DNA of 23,585 nt, taken from an uncultured Synechococcus sp. Lineage in GTDB: Bacteria > Cyanobacteriota > Cyanobacteriia > PCC-6307 > Cyanobiaceae. Below, piece after piece: positions 1-7,316 of this stretch. Location: positions 1 through 23,585 of the forward strand of contig CALGVO010000207.1 in NCBI GenBank assembly GCA_937930135.1. Reading direction: 5' to 3'. How positions within the stretch are numbered: position 1 is the first letter of the stretch; every line of letters starts with the position of its first letter. Under the pieces are notes generated by a model that was given only the letters and a program-made list of their open reading frames with translations, did no database searches and was not told the DNA's origin. Made by a program: the position numbers and the translations under genes.

Positions 1-149
1 AGTTTCCCCCCGCCAGCGCCGACTGGTTCGTGTATCTGCCAGCCCACGGGTTCAGCTGGTGGCTGATCGGTGAAGTGGATGCCATCAGCGATGAATCCAG
101 GGGCGAGCCTGTTCAGGCCGATGGAGGCAAGGCGGCGTTGCCGGCTTAG
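1..149 (+). CDS. C-terminal end of an unidentified protein (5' truncated)
   Basis: An open frame enters from the left edge, with its first full codon at position 3, and ends at TAG 147-149, giving 48 residues. The visible part begins FPPASADWFVYLPAHGFSWW and is aromatic-rich, then becomes polar (EVDAISDESRGEP) before ending in KAALPA. I do not recognise the family and infer no function. It meets glpD tail to tail with a 4-base overlap (146-149). Clean reading up to that junction suggests a real coding end rather than chance. The missing 5' part would be needed to identify it. Confidence 0.55.
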   Translation, partial: FPPASADWFVYLPAHGFSWWLIGEVDAISDESRGEPVQADGGKAALPA

Positions 150-1750
150 TGCTGCAGGTTGAGGCTTCGTTCGCGCTCAGATGGTGGCTGATCAGGGCGC
201 GAGCGCTCCAGCAGGGTGATGACCTCGGGCGTGAGCCTGTGGGCTTCCTGCTCATCCACCATCGCCAGTCGGCAGCGGCGGGCCAGCACATCGGTCACGC
301 TGCGGGCGTGCTCCCATTCGATCGCATGGCGCAGCTCGCCACGGCAGATCGGCATCACAGCGCTGAGGGGTTCCCGGTCGGCCTCTGGCCACTCGCTCAC
401 CCGCGCCACGGCCTCCAGGCCATGGGCTGCCTGCAGATGGTCGATCTGTTGTTGTTGCAGCATGGTGTCTGGCAACAGCTCCTTGAGCTGCTGCCGTTGC
501 TCCGTCAAGCGCTGCGGTGTGCGCGTCGGGTCTGTATCGGCGCCGAGCACGGGCAGGGCGTTGGCGGCGGCAAGGGGCTCGCCCAGTTGCTGTTCCACCG
601 CCGCCAGGGTGTCGAGCGCCATCGGTCGGCAGGTGGTCCACTTGCCTCCCATCACACTCACCAGGCCGCAGGCCAGGGTTTCCACCTCGTGCTCCCGCAC
701 CACCCTGCTGCTGCTGCGAGAAGCATCCGCAGGGCGCAGCAGGGGCCGCCCGCCCGCCCAGCGGCTGCTGACCCTCGGCTCCTCAAGACCGGGGAACCAG
801 CGCGTCACATAGTTGAGCAGGTAAGCGGTTTCATCGGCTGCTGGCGCCTGGGCCTCCTCCAGGGGGCAGGGGGTGTCGGTGGTGCCCACCAGCGTTCGCC
901 CGAAGAACGGCAGCATGAACAACACTCGTCCGTCATCGGTGGCCGGCAGGAGCAGGCCCAGGCCCTGAGGACAGAGATTGGCCTCAAGCACCAGATGCAT
1001 ACCCCGGCTTGTGAGCATGCGCGGCGGCAGGTCGGGGTCGGCCATGTGGCGAATGGCGTCCGCCTGGATGCCGGTGGCATTCACCACGGCGCGGGCCGTC
1101 CAGCGCTCCTCCTTTCCGGAGCCGCTGCAGCTGAGGGCACCGGTGATCCTGCCCTGGCTGTTGCGTTCCAGGGCGGTCACCCGGCAGCCGGTGCGCACCA
1201 CCGCTCCGGCCCGTTCAGCGGTGAGGGCCAGCAGCAGATTGAGGCGCGCATCATCAAACTGGCCATCGCTGTAGGCGACCCCACCGCTGCTCTGCGCTCG
1301 GATCTGAGGCAGGGCTTCATGCAACTGGCGGGCGGACAGCAGTCGGCTGGAGCCGATGCCACTGCGGCCGGCGAGGGCGTCGTAGAGGCCGAGGCCGATC
1401 CGGTAATAGGCCTGGCTGAACCAGTGGTCGGTGGGAAGGGCGAGTTCGAGGCGATGGGCAAGAAACGGGGCCTGCTGCAACCAGTGGCCGCGCTCCAACA
1501 GCGCCTCTCGCACCAGGCGCAGCTGGGCTGTGTCAGCCGTTTTGAACGCCAGCTCCAGGTAGCGCACACCGCCGTGGAGCAGCTTGGTGCTGCGGCAGCT
1601 GGTGCCACCGCCGATGTCGCTGGCCTCCAGCAGGGCGACGCGCAGGCCGCGGCGCACCGCTTCATAGGCGACGCTGGCACCACTGGCGCCGGCGCCGATC
1701 ACCAGCAGATCAAAGCCGGCGTTCTTGGTCATGGTGTCTGCTGTGATCAT
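146..1750 (-). CDS. glpD: Glycerol-3-phosphate dehydrogenase (FAD, quinone-linked)
   Basis: Oxidises sn-glycerol 3-phosphate to dihydroxyacetone phosphate at the membrane, normally passing electrons to quinone. The 534-residue length is normal for the family. The N-terminus has the FAD Rossmann motif VIGAGASGASVAYEA (about residues 17-31), followed by the GlpD signature GGGTSCRSTKLLHGGVRYLE. Later segments such as GVAYSDGQFDDARL and SVMGGKWTT also fit. The start chosen, ATG at 1750, overlaps the glpK stop as ATGA and suggests translational coupling; an in-frame ATG at 1732 is the alternative. The tail overlaps the neighbouring + strand gene by 4 bases. With glpK it forms a two-step glycerol-use operon. 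I see no glpF facilitator gene in the window. Confidence 0.95.
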   Translation of the reverse strand: MITADTMTKNAGFDLLVIGAGASGASVAYEAVRRGLRVALLEASDIGGGTSCRSTKLLHGGVRYLELAFKTADTAQLRLVREALLERGHWLQQAPFLAHRLELALPTDHWFSQAYYRIGLGLYDALAGRSGIGSSRLLSARQLHEALPQIRAQSSGGVAYSDGQFDDARLNLLLALTAERAGAVVRTGCRVTALERNSQGRITGALSCSGSGKEERWTARAVVNATGIQADAIRHMADPDLPPRMLTSRGMHLVLEANLCPQGLGLLLPATDDGRVLFMLPFFGRTLVGTTDTPCPLEEAQAPAADETAYLLNYVTRWFPGLEEPRVSSRWAGGRPLLRPADASRSSSRVVREHEVETLACGLVSVMGGKWTTCRPMALDTLAAVEQQLGEPLAAANALPVLGADTDPTRTPQRLTEQRQQLKELLPDTMLQQQQIDHLQAAHGLEAVARVSEWPEADREPLSAVMPICRGELRHAIEWEHARSVTDVLARRCRLAMVDEQEAHRLTPEVITLLERSRPDQPPSERERSLNLQH

Positions 1751-3279
1751 GCGATGGCCTCTCCGTTGTGGTGGCTGCCGCTCCAGCGCAGGCTGCGGTG
1801 CACGGCGTCATCCCAGCGCTGCCGCCAGTGGTCCCGCTGCTCGAAGTCGAGATGGGGCATGAACACGCTGGCCCCCTCCATGCGCTGCCTCTGCAGGGCC
1901 CGCAGATCGCACACGGCGCCGCACTGCACCCCGGCCAGCAGGGCCACCCCCCGGGCGGTGCTCTCCAGGCTGGCCGGTCGGCGCACCCGCAGGCCTGTGC
2001 TGTCGGCCTGCGCCTGCAGCAGCGGATCGGAAGCTGCCGCCCCCCCGTCAACGGCCAGTTCCCCGAGCCCCTGCCCCAGGGCCGTTTCCGCCAGATGCAC
2101 CAGGGTCGCCACCGATAGGGCGATCCCCTCGAGGGCGGCCCGGGCGATGTGGCGACGGTCGCTGTCGCGCGTGAGGCCGATCAGCAGACCGCGGGCCTCC
2201 GGATCCCAGTGGGGTGTGCCCCAGCCGGTGAAGGCGGGCACCAGCATCACGCCGGCGGACGAGTTCACCTGGGCGGCCAGCGTGTTGATCGCTTCGGCGT
2301 TCTCGATGATGCCGAGGCCATCGCGAAGCCATTGCACGACCGTGCCGGCATTGAAGAGGCTGCCCTCCAGGCAATAGGTGGGCGTGCCATCGGCATCGGT
2401 CCAGCCCAGGGTGGTGAGCAGGCCGGCATGGGAGCGACGGATCACCGAGCCTGTGTTCACCACCAGAAAGGCGCCGGTGCCGTAGGTGCACTTGGCTTCG
2501 CCGTAATCCAGGCACAGCTGGCCGAGGGTGGCGGCCTGCTGATCGCCGAGGAGGGCATGGATCGGCACGCCAGCGAAGGGCAGACCGCTGGCGATGGCAC
2601 CGAAGTCGCCGCGGCAGGGAACGAGCTCGGGCAAAGCGGACAGGGGCAGGCTGGCCTGTTCGCAGAAGGCGTCCACCCAGTGCCGCTGCTCCAGATCCAT
2701 CAGCAGGGTGCGGCTGGCGTTGCTCATATCGGAGCAGTGCCGCGTGCCGCCGCTCAGATGCCAGAGCAACCAGCTCTCCACCGTGCCGAAGCAGAGGTCG
2801 TGGCGAGCAGCCGCCGCATTGGCGGCCGCCTCATGCAGCATCAGCCAGCGGATCTTGCTGGCGCTGAAATAGGGATCGAGCAGCAGGCCGGTGCGTTGGC
2901 ACCACTCCGCCTCCAGTCCCTGATGCTTCCACTGCCGGCACAGATCGGCGGTGCGGCCGTCCTGCCACACCAGGGCCGGCCCGCAGGGGGCGCCATCGCT
3001 GCGCTGCCACAGCACCGTGGTTTCGCGCTGATTGGTGATGCCGCAGCCGCTCACGGCCTGGCGTTGCTCGGGGCTGAGTGCCTTCTCCAGCGCTGCCATC
3101 GCCTGGAGTTGGCTCTGCCAGATCGCCGCTGGATCCTGTTCCACCCAACCATCCGCCGGGTAGTGGATCGCCAGAGGGGCCGAGGCGCTCGCGATCAGGC
3201 GGCCCTCTGAGTCAAAAAGAGCAGCCCTGGAGCTGCTGGTGCCCTGATCCAGAGCCAGGAGGAGGGGCGTTGAAGCCAT
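1747..3279 (-). CDS. glpK: Glycerol kinase
   Basis: Phosphorylates glycerol with ATP to sn-glycerol 3-phosphate, the substrate of the adjacent GlpD. The 510-residue protein shows the FGGY-kinase hallmarks in order: LALDQGTSSSRAALFD at the N-terminus, GITNQRETTVLW, VWQDGRTAD, LDPYFSASKIRW, LLGDQQAA, the ATP-site segment TYGTGAFLVVNTG, GWGTPHWDPEARG and DGGAAASDPLLQAQAD. The start at 3279 (MASTPLLLALDQG) fits family N-termini; an in-frame ATG six codons upstream (3297) is possible. It reads away from the GH13 gene, leaving only 57 bases for divergent promoters. The downstream glpD overlaps by 4 bases. No truncation or missing motif is visible. Confidence 0.96.
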   Translation of the reverse strand: MASTPLLLALDQGTSSSRAALFDSEGRLIASASAPLAIHYPADGWVEQDPAAIWQSQLQAMAALEKALSPEQRQAVSGCGITNQRETTVLWQRSDGAPCGPALVWQDGRTADLCRQWKHQGLEAEWCQRTGLLLDPYFSASKIRWLMLHEAAANAAAARHDLCFGTVESWLLWHLSGGTRHCSDMSNASRTLLMDLEQRHWVDAFCEQASLPLSALPELVPCRGDFGAIASGLPFAGVPIHALLGDQQAATLGQLCLDYGEAKCTYGTGAFLVVNTGSVIRRSHAGLLTTLGWTDADGTPTYCLEGSLFNAGTVVQWLRDGLGIIENAEAINTLAAQVNSSAGVMLVPAFTGWGTPHWDPEARGLLIGLTRDSDRRHIARAALEGIALSVATLVHLAETALGQGLGELAVDGGAAASDPLLQAQADSTGLRVRRPASLESTARGVALLAGVQCGAVCDLRALQRQRMEGASVFMPHLDFEQRDHWRQRWDDAVHRSLRWSGSHHNGEAIA

Positions 3280-3336
3280 GGCCGTGCCGTTTTTCAAGTG
3301 CTAGCGGTGAGGCAGAGCGCTGCAAAGGGGATGGCG
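3280..3336. promoter_or_regulatory. Divergent intergenic region between glpK and the GH13 gene
   Basis: These 57 bases separate two divergent starts, so they should hold leader sequence and promoter elements for both. A purine-rich AAAGGGG (3324-3330) lies 6 bases before ATG 3337 and is a plausible ribosome-binding site; it favours 3337 over GTG 3298 or ATG 3331 for the GH13 gene. I cannot identify a convincing -35/-10 pair on either strand. Confidence 0.4.
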
Positions 3337-4818
3337 ATGGGTGACGTGTCGGCAGCTCCGCCGGCCTGGGTGGCGGATGCGGTGGTGTATCAGGTGTTTC
3401 CCGATCGGTTTCGTCGCAGTGGTCGGGTGCCGATTCAGGAGAGCCTCACCCTCCAGCCCTGGGGAAGCGATCCCCGGTTGCAGGGCTTTCATGGCGGCGA
3501 TCTCTACGGGGTGATCGAGGCTCTGGATCACCTGCAGGGCATGGGCGTGACCTGTCTGTATCTGACGCCGGTGTTCAGCTCAGCGGCCAATCACCGCTAT
3601 CACGCCTACGACTACCTGGAGATCGATCCCCTTCTCGGCGGTGATCGGGCTTTCGACGCCCTGATCCACGCGGTGCATGGCCGCGGCATGCGCCTGATCC
3701 TCGATGGTGTGTTCAACCATTGCGGGCGGGGGTTCTGGGCCTTCCACCACCTGCTCGAAAACGGTGCGGTGTCGCCCTACCGCCACTGGTTTCACGTGCA
3801 CCACTGGCCGTTGCTGCCCTATCCCCGCGTCGGGGAGACCTGTGGGTACAGCTGCTGGTGGAACGATCCGGCCCTGCCCAAGTTCAACCATCACCACCCC
3901 GCCGTTCAGGAGTATCTGCTGCGGGTGGGGCGTCACTGGCTGGAACGGGGCATCGACGGCTGGCGGCTGGATGTGCCCGATGAGGTGCCACAGCCCTTTT
4001 GGCAAACCTTTCGTCGGATGGTGAAGGCCGTGAACCGCGATGCCTGGATCGTTGGCGAGATCTGGGGCGATGCCAGGCCCTGGTTGCAGGGGGATCAGTT
4101 CGATGGCGTGATGAATTACCGGATGGGCTGGAGTTCCCTGAGCTGGGCTGCGGCGGGGGAGTTGGCGTCAGATTTTGATCACCCCCTTTACCCCCTGCGC
4201 CCCCTGGGCGGCCAGGCGCTACTGGAGATCTGGCAGCACACGCTGAGCTGGTATCGGCCGGAGGTGCGTCGCTCTCAGCTCAATCTGCTCGACAGTCATG
4301 ACGTCCCCCGGGCGCTCCACAGCTTGCGAGGCGATCGGGCTGCCCTGAAGCTGGCCCTGGTGCTGCTGTTTCTGCAACCCGGGGCTCCCTGCGTTTATTA
4401 CGGCACGGAAGCCGGTCTGGCGGGTGGTCCGGAGCCCGGCTGCCGCGAGGGGGTTCCCTGGGGCGAGGGCTGGCGCCAGGATCTGCAGGTGTTGCTGCGC
4501 GATCTGGCCGGCTTGCGCCGGCGTTATTCAGTCCTTCGCCATGGCGTGCTGCGCTGGCGCGTGCTCGCGGACGACGGCCTGCGGGCCGAGGCCGATGCGC
4601 TTGTTGTGGTGCTCAATCGCAGTCGCCACCGTGCGTTGGCGCTCAGCGCAGACTCCGGCCTGGCAGGGAACGGGCTCGCCCCGCACTGGCAGCTGGGGAC
4701 CTGGGACCCTGACGAGCGGGCACTGGGCCCTCAATCCGTCGTTGTGTTTTCGGACCCGCTCAGGGGGCCAGTGCGAGCTCTGGGAAGCGGGGCTGCAGCT
4801 GGGCCAGGCGTTGTTTGA
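3337..4818 (+). CDS. GH13 alpha-glucan hydrolase (neopullulanase/cyclomaltodextrinase-like alpha-amylase)
   Basis: A 493-residue glycoside hydrolase family 13 enzyme, expected to act on alpha-1,4 (possibly alpha-1,6) glucans or maltodextrins. All four GH13 motifs are present, numbered from ATG 3337: region I LILDGVFNH near 121-128, region II GWRLDVPDE with the nucleophile at about Asp212, region III IVGEIWGDA with the acid/base at about Glu241, and region IV NLLDSHDVPR with Asp322. The opening VVYQVFPDRF is typical of the neopullulanase/maltogenic amylase group. The N-terminal CBM34-like domain often found in that group is absent. No signal peptide is seen, suggesting action on internal glycogen-type glucan. 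The C-terminus after VVVFSDPL looks atypical and is encoded opposite the tail of the LysR gene, a 59-base convergent overlap. Exact substrate is not decidable from sequence. Confidence 0.88.
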   Translation: MGDVSAAPPAWVADAVVYQVFPDRFRRSGRVPIQESLTLQPWGSDPRLQGFHGGDLYGVIEALDHLQGMGVTCLYLTPVFSSAANHRYHAYDYLEIDPLLGGDRAFDALIHAVHGRGMRLILDGVFNHCGRGFWAFHHLLENGAVSPYRHWFHVHHWPLLPYPRVGETCGYSCWWNDPALPKFNHHHPAVQEYLLRVGRHWLERGIDGWRLDVPDEVPQPFWQTFRRMVKAVNRDAWIVGEIWGDARPWLQGDQFDGVMNYRMGWSSLSWAAAGELASDFDHPLYPLRPLGGQALLEIWQHTLSWYRPEVRRSQLNLLDSHDVPRALHSLRGDRAALKLALVLLFLQPGAPCVYYGTEAGLAGGPEPGCREGVPWGEGWRQDLQVLLRDLAGLRRRYSVLRHGVLRWRVLADDGLRAEADALVVVLNRSRHRALALSADSGLAGNGLAPHWQLGTWDPDERALGPQSVVVFSDPLRGPVRALGSGAAAGPGVV

Positions 4819-5632
4819 GTGTGTGGATCAGGGTGGCCATCGCCGGTTCGTTGCGGAGGTCGCGCTGCAGCACCAGGGCTTCGCCTGAGCGGAACGGCAC
4901 CCTGATCGGCAGAGGCACCAGCCCGTCTCCGGACACCGCCTGGCTCAGGCAGTGTCCGTAGCCGATGGTCACATCCTTGGCGCTGCGCCCCTCCCAGCGC
5001 TCCCTGCGGTAGCGGCTCATGTGCACGGGCGTGTTCCAGAGGCCGAGCTTCTTCAGCTCCCGTTCAACCACCGGATAGGCGCCATCGGGCAGGGCCAGGC
5101 TGGGGAACTGCTGCAGATCTTCCAAGCTGAGGTCGGCTTGTTTCAGCAAGGGGTGATTCGCTTTCACCAGCAGGTGCAGGGGCATGGCGCAGAGGGGAAC
5201 GGCGCAGAGGTCGGGGTCGTTCTCGTCGGGGAGATCCGGCAGGCCGCAGATCCAGGCATCGCAGATCCTGCGACGCAACAGAGACAGGTTCGGCTCCATG
5301 CCGATCAGATTGGAGAGCCCGGCGATCCAGCCGCTGGGCTCGGGGTCGCAGAGCAGGGGCAGGGTCCAGTAAGTCGCCTCCAGGCGCAGGGGACGCAGGC
5401 CCGCAAGGCGGGCTTTCTGGTGCACCTCCCGCTCCAGGTTCAGCAGGGTCTGGTCGCCGTTCAGGACCCATTCCTGATCGTTTTTCTCCAGGCTGATGCC
5501 GAAGCTGTTGGCGCAGATCCGCTGGCGGCGGCTCACCGATGACTGGTCGAGCTTCAGCCTGGTCGCCACCTCCCGCCCGGTTCGCAACCAGATCAGGCCA
5601 TCCAGACAGGCCAGTGTGTCGAGGTCAACCAT
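4760..5632 (-). CDS. LysR-type transcriptional regulator (divergent)
   Basis: A 290-residue protein organised like LysR regulators. The N-terminal winged-helix region is recognisable around residues 15-37 (REVATRLKLDQSSVSRRQR), matching the usual AA..L..SQSAVSR helix-turn-helix pattern, but the surroundings are poorly conserved. The rest resembles a substrate-binding-like effector domain, with segments such as LCAVPLCAMPLHLLVKANHP and a C-terminal GYGHCLSQAVSGDGLVPLPI. The effector and target genes are unknown. The start ATG 5632 lies 31 bases after tRNA-Thr on the same strand, so read-through from the tRNA promoter is possible. A 6-bp inverted repeat covers the start codon. Its tail overlaps the GH13 gene by 59 bases in the opposite direction. 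Confident as a LysR-like regulator, not as to its role. Confidence 0.8.
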   Translation of the reverse strand: MVDLDTLACLDGLIWLRTGREVATRLKLDQSSVSRRQRICANSFGISLEKNDQEWVLNGDQTLLNLEREVHQKARLAGLRPLRLEATYWTLPLLCDPEPSGWIAGLSNLIGMEPNLSLLRRRICDAWICGLPDLPDENDPDLCAVPLCAMPLHLLVKANHPLLKQADLSLEDLQQFPSLALPDGAYPVVERELKKLGLWNTPVHMSRYRRERWEGRSAKDVTIGYGHCLSQAVSGDGLVPLPIRVPFRSGEALVLQRDLRNEPAMATLIHTLKQRLAQLQPRFPELALAP

Positions 5633-5652
5633 GGCTGTGGTGCATGAGCCAT
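5631..5652 (-). promoter_or_regulatory. Inverted repeat covering the lysR start codon
   Basis: Read on the - strand, ATGGCT (5652-5647) and AGCCAT (5636-5631) are perfect 6-bp complements separated by 10 bases. The second arm includes the first two bases of the lysR ATG (5632). In RNA this could partly hide the start codon. A 6-bp match is short, so a functional role is only inferred. Confidence 0.3.
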
Positions 5653-5663
5653 TGTTGGATGGA

Positions 5664-5735
<72 letters not shown>

Positions 5736-5745
5736 ATGTGGAAGG

Positions 5746-5827
5746 TGGGCCGGGTTGGATTTGAACCAACGTAGGCAGAGCCAGCGGATTTACAGTCCGC
5801 CCCCATTAACCACTCGGGCACCGACCC
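5746..5827 (-). tRNA. tRNA-Tyr (anticodon GUA)
   Basis: An 82-nt class II tRNA with a long variable arm. Acceptor strands GGGTCGG (5827-5821) and CCGGCCC pair with one G-U wobble, with discriminator A at 5746. The anticodon stem-loop is GCGGA-CTGTAAA-TCCGC, giving anticodon GTA, and the T arm holds TTGGTTCAAATCCAA. The loop has A36-A37-A38, the known recognition feature for i6A/ms2i6A modification, which is relevant to the nearby miaE. CCA is not encoded. Confidence 0.97.
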
Positions 5828-5907
5828 GAACCACACCGCAAGAACTTACCAGCCCGAGGGGCCCGCACCCCTCGATACGATCGAGCCCACATGCACCGCA
5901 TCGGGCC
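5828..5907. promoter_or_regulatory. Divergent intergenic region between tRNA-Tyr and aroQ, with a GC-rich hairpin
   Basis: These 80 bases lie between the 5' end of tRNA-Tyr (-) and the aroQ start (+), so they should hold promoters for both. They contain a perfect 7-bp inverted repeat, CGAGGGG (5855-5861) and CCCCTCG (5868-5874), with a 6-base loop, next to a second short palindrome TCGATACGATCGA (5872-5884). No T-run follows, so it is not a typical rho-independent terminator. I cannot place -35/-10 boxes with confidence. Confidence 0.4.
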
Positions 5908-6357
5908 ATGCGCCTTCTGCTGCTCAATGGCCCCAACCTCAACCTGCTCGGTCGGCGTGAGCCTGGGTTGTATGGCCAGCAGAGCCTGGCGGCGATCGAG
6001 CAGTTGCTGCAGGAGCGTGCGGCGGCGGCAGGAGTGGCGCTCGACTGCTTTCAGAGCAATGTTGAAGGTGCCCTTGTGGAGCGGATCCACCAGGCCATGG
6101 GCCAGGTGGATGGAATCCTGATCAATGCGGGCGCCTACACCCATACGTCGATCGCTCTGCGTGATGCCCTGCTGGGAGTGGCCATCCCCTTCGTGGAGCT
6201 CCACCTGAGCAACACCCATGCCCGCGAACCGTTCCGTCATCACTCCTTTCTGGCGGATCGCGCCTTAGGCGTGGTGAGTGGTTTCGGGGCCACCAGCTAC
6301 ACCCTGGCCTTCGATGGATTGCTGCAGCATCTGAGGGCTGCAGCGGCTGGGAGCTGA
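5908..6357 (+). CDS. aroQ: Type II 3-dehydroquinate dehydratase
   Basis: Catalyses the dehydration of 3-dehydroquinate to 3-dehydroshikimate in the cytoplasmic shikimate pathway for aromatic amino acids. At 149 residues it has the usual type II length. It opens MRLLLLNGPNLNLLGRREPG, followed by the active-site tyrosine at about 22. Other family motifs are QSNVEGALVERIHQA (49-63), LINAGAYTHTSIALRDAL with His79, and VELHLSNTHAREPFRHHS with Glu97, His99 and Arg106. The start ATG 5908 is chosen because longer in-frame versions would run back into tRNA-Tyr. miaE follows after 6 bases, so the two are probably cotranscribed. Confidence 0.97.
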   Translation: MRLLLLNGPNLNLLGRREPGLYGQQSLAAIEQLLQERAAAAGVALDCFQSNVEGALVERIHQAMGQVDGILINAGAYTHTSIALRDALLGVAIPFVELHLSNTHAREPFRHHSFLADRALGVVSGFGATSYTLAFDGLLQHLRAAAAGS

Positions 6358-6363
6358 GCGGCG

Positions 6364-6993
6364 ATGGTGGCGAGCATCCGTTGGTTGGCCGCGCCCACCA
6401 GTGACGCCTGGGTGGAGCAGGCGATCGCGCGGCCGATCGAGGTCTTGATCGATCACGCCCATTGCGAGCGCAAGGCGGCGGGGGCGGCGGTGCAGCTCAT
6501 GTTCCGTTATCTCTGCGAGCCAGGTCTCGGCGAGGCGCTCAGTCCACTGGCTCGCGAGGAGCTGGCGCATTTCGAGCAGGTGCTTGCGCTGCTGCAGGCG
6601 CGTGGGCGCTATCTCGAACCCCTGCCCTCACCGGGATACGGCGCCCAGCTGGCCAAGCAGGTGCGACGGGGTGAGCCCGAGCGCATGCTCGATTCCTTCC
6701 TGGTGGCCGGCCTGATCGAGGCGCGCAGCCATGAGCGGATGGCGCTGCTGGCGGAGCACAGCCCGGATCCGGAGCTGCGGGATCTCTACGCCGGCCTGCT
6801 GCAGAGCGAGGCCCGCCATTTCGGCCTCTACTGGGTGCTGTGCGAGGAGCGCTGGTCGCGCGATCTGATCGTTCCCCGTTTGGAGGCGTTGGCGCTTGCC
6901 GAGGTGGAGGCCCTCTCCGGCGATCTGGAGCGCCCCGAGGATGTGCGCATGCATTCCGTTGGAATCTGCAAGCAAAGTCCAAAAGAAGCTTGA
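6364..6993 (+). CDS. miaE: tRNA-(ms2io6A37) monooxygenase MiaE
   Basis: A 209-residue ferritin-like diiron enzyme expected to hydroxylate the isopentenyl group of ms2i6A37 in tRNAs that read UNN codons. Likely metal ligands sit in the expected spacing: Glu35 (HAHCERKAAG), Glu66 and His69 (REELAHFEQ), Glu119 (LIEARSHERM), and Glu149 and His152 (SEARHFGLYW). The start ATG 6364 is 6 bases after aroQ, with a GGGAGC motif at the end of aroQ as a possible ribosome-binding site. tRNA-Tyr(GUA), a probable substrate, lies about 540 bases upstream on the other strand. No missing ligand or truncation is seen. Confidence 0.93.
   Translation: MVASIRWLAAPTSDAWVEQAIARPIEVLIDHAHCERKAAGAAVQLMFRYLCEPGLGEALSPLAREELAHFEQVLALLQARGRYLEPLPSPGYGAQLAKQVRRGEPERMLDSFLVAGLIEARSHERMALLAEHSPDPELRDLYAGLLQSEARHFGLYWVLCEERWSRDLIVPRLEALALAEVEALSGDLERPEDVRMHSVGICKQSPKEA
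6421..6428. repeat. HIP1 octamer (first of four)
   Basis: GCGATCGC, the palindrome known as HIP1 in cyanobacteria, occurs here and at 11844-11851, 14301-14308 and 23321-23328. All four are inside genes (miaE, dus, der, hpf). The count is only modestly above what a GC-rich sequence would give by chance. Confidence 0.6.
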
Positions 6994-7053
6994 AGAGACG
7001 CGCAAGTCTTTGTGGGCGGTTTTAGGATTGACCCAGTCTTTGCTTGGTGCGTG

Positions 7054-7308
7054 ATGACTGATTCGGCGGTGACGGTGAAGGCCACTGTGGCGGCGGCCGT
7101 GGCTGATTCCCTGCAGGCCCTGCGCAATGGCACCACCGATGAACAGTGGAATGGCCTCAAGGCCAACCCCCTCGTGCGCGATCTGATCGGCCGTTGCGCC
7201 GATCTTGAGGCCTCTCTGCTTTTCGATGACGCGTCTGCAACCGGCTGTCGGCGGCCGTTGCAACGGCTGCGGGCGCCTGTGGAGGCCCGGCTGCTTCTCG
7301 CAGTCTGA
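7054..7308 (+). CDS. Small hypothetical protein
   Basis: An 84-residue frame beginning MTDSAVTVKATVAAAVADSL and ending in LRAPVEARLLLAV. I do not recognise it. The N-terminal half is alanine-rich and probably helical; there is one acidic patch (LFDDAS) and no signal peptide or transmembrane segment. ATG 7054 is the preferred start; GTG 7051 and GTG 7012 are in-frame alternatives, and no strong ribosome-binding site supports any of them. It follows miaE by 60 bases on the same strand and ends 8 bases before the mtnD stop on the other. It fills an otherwise empty 323-base gap between miaE and mtnD, which modestly favours a real gene. Confidence 0.5.
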   Translation: MTDSAVTVKATVAAAVADSLQALRNGTTDEQWNGLKANPLVRDLIGRCADLEASLLFDDASATGCRRPLQRLRAPVEARLLLAV

Positions 7309-7316
7309 GAGGGGGA

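Noticed and set aside
149..2377. 742-codon open frame on the + strand opposite glpD and glpK
   Set aside because: It is an antisense shadow of two clearly recognised genes. Its product is low-complexity (Ala/Gly/Gln/His-rich) with no domain, as expected opposite GC-rich codons.
5755..5907. N-terminal extension of aroQ
   Set aside because: It would run through tRNA-Tyr, and the added residues match no AroQ; the normal start is ATG 5908.
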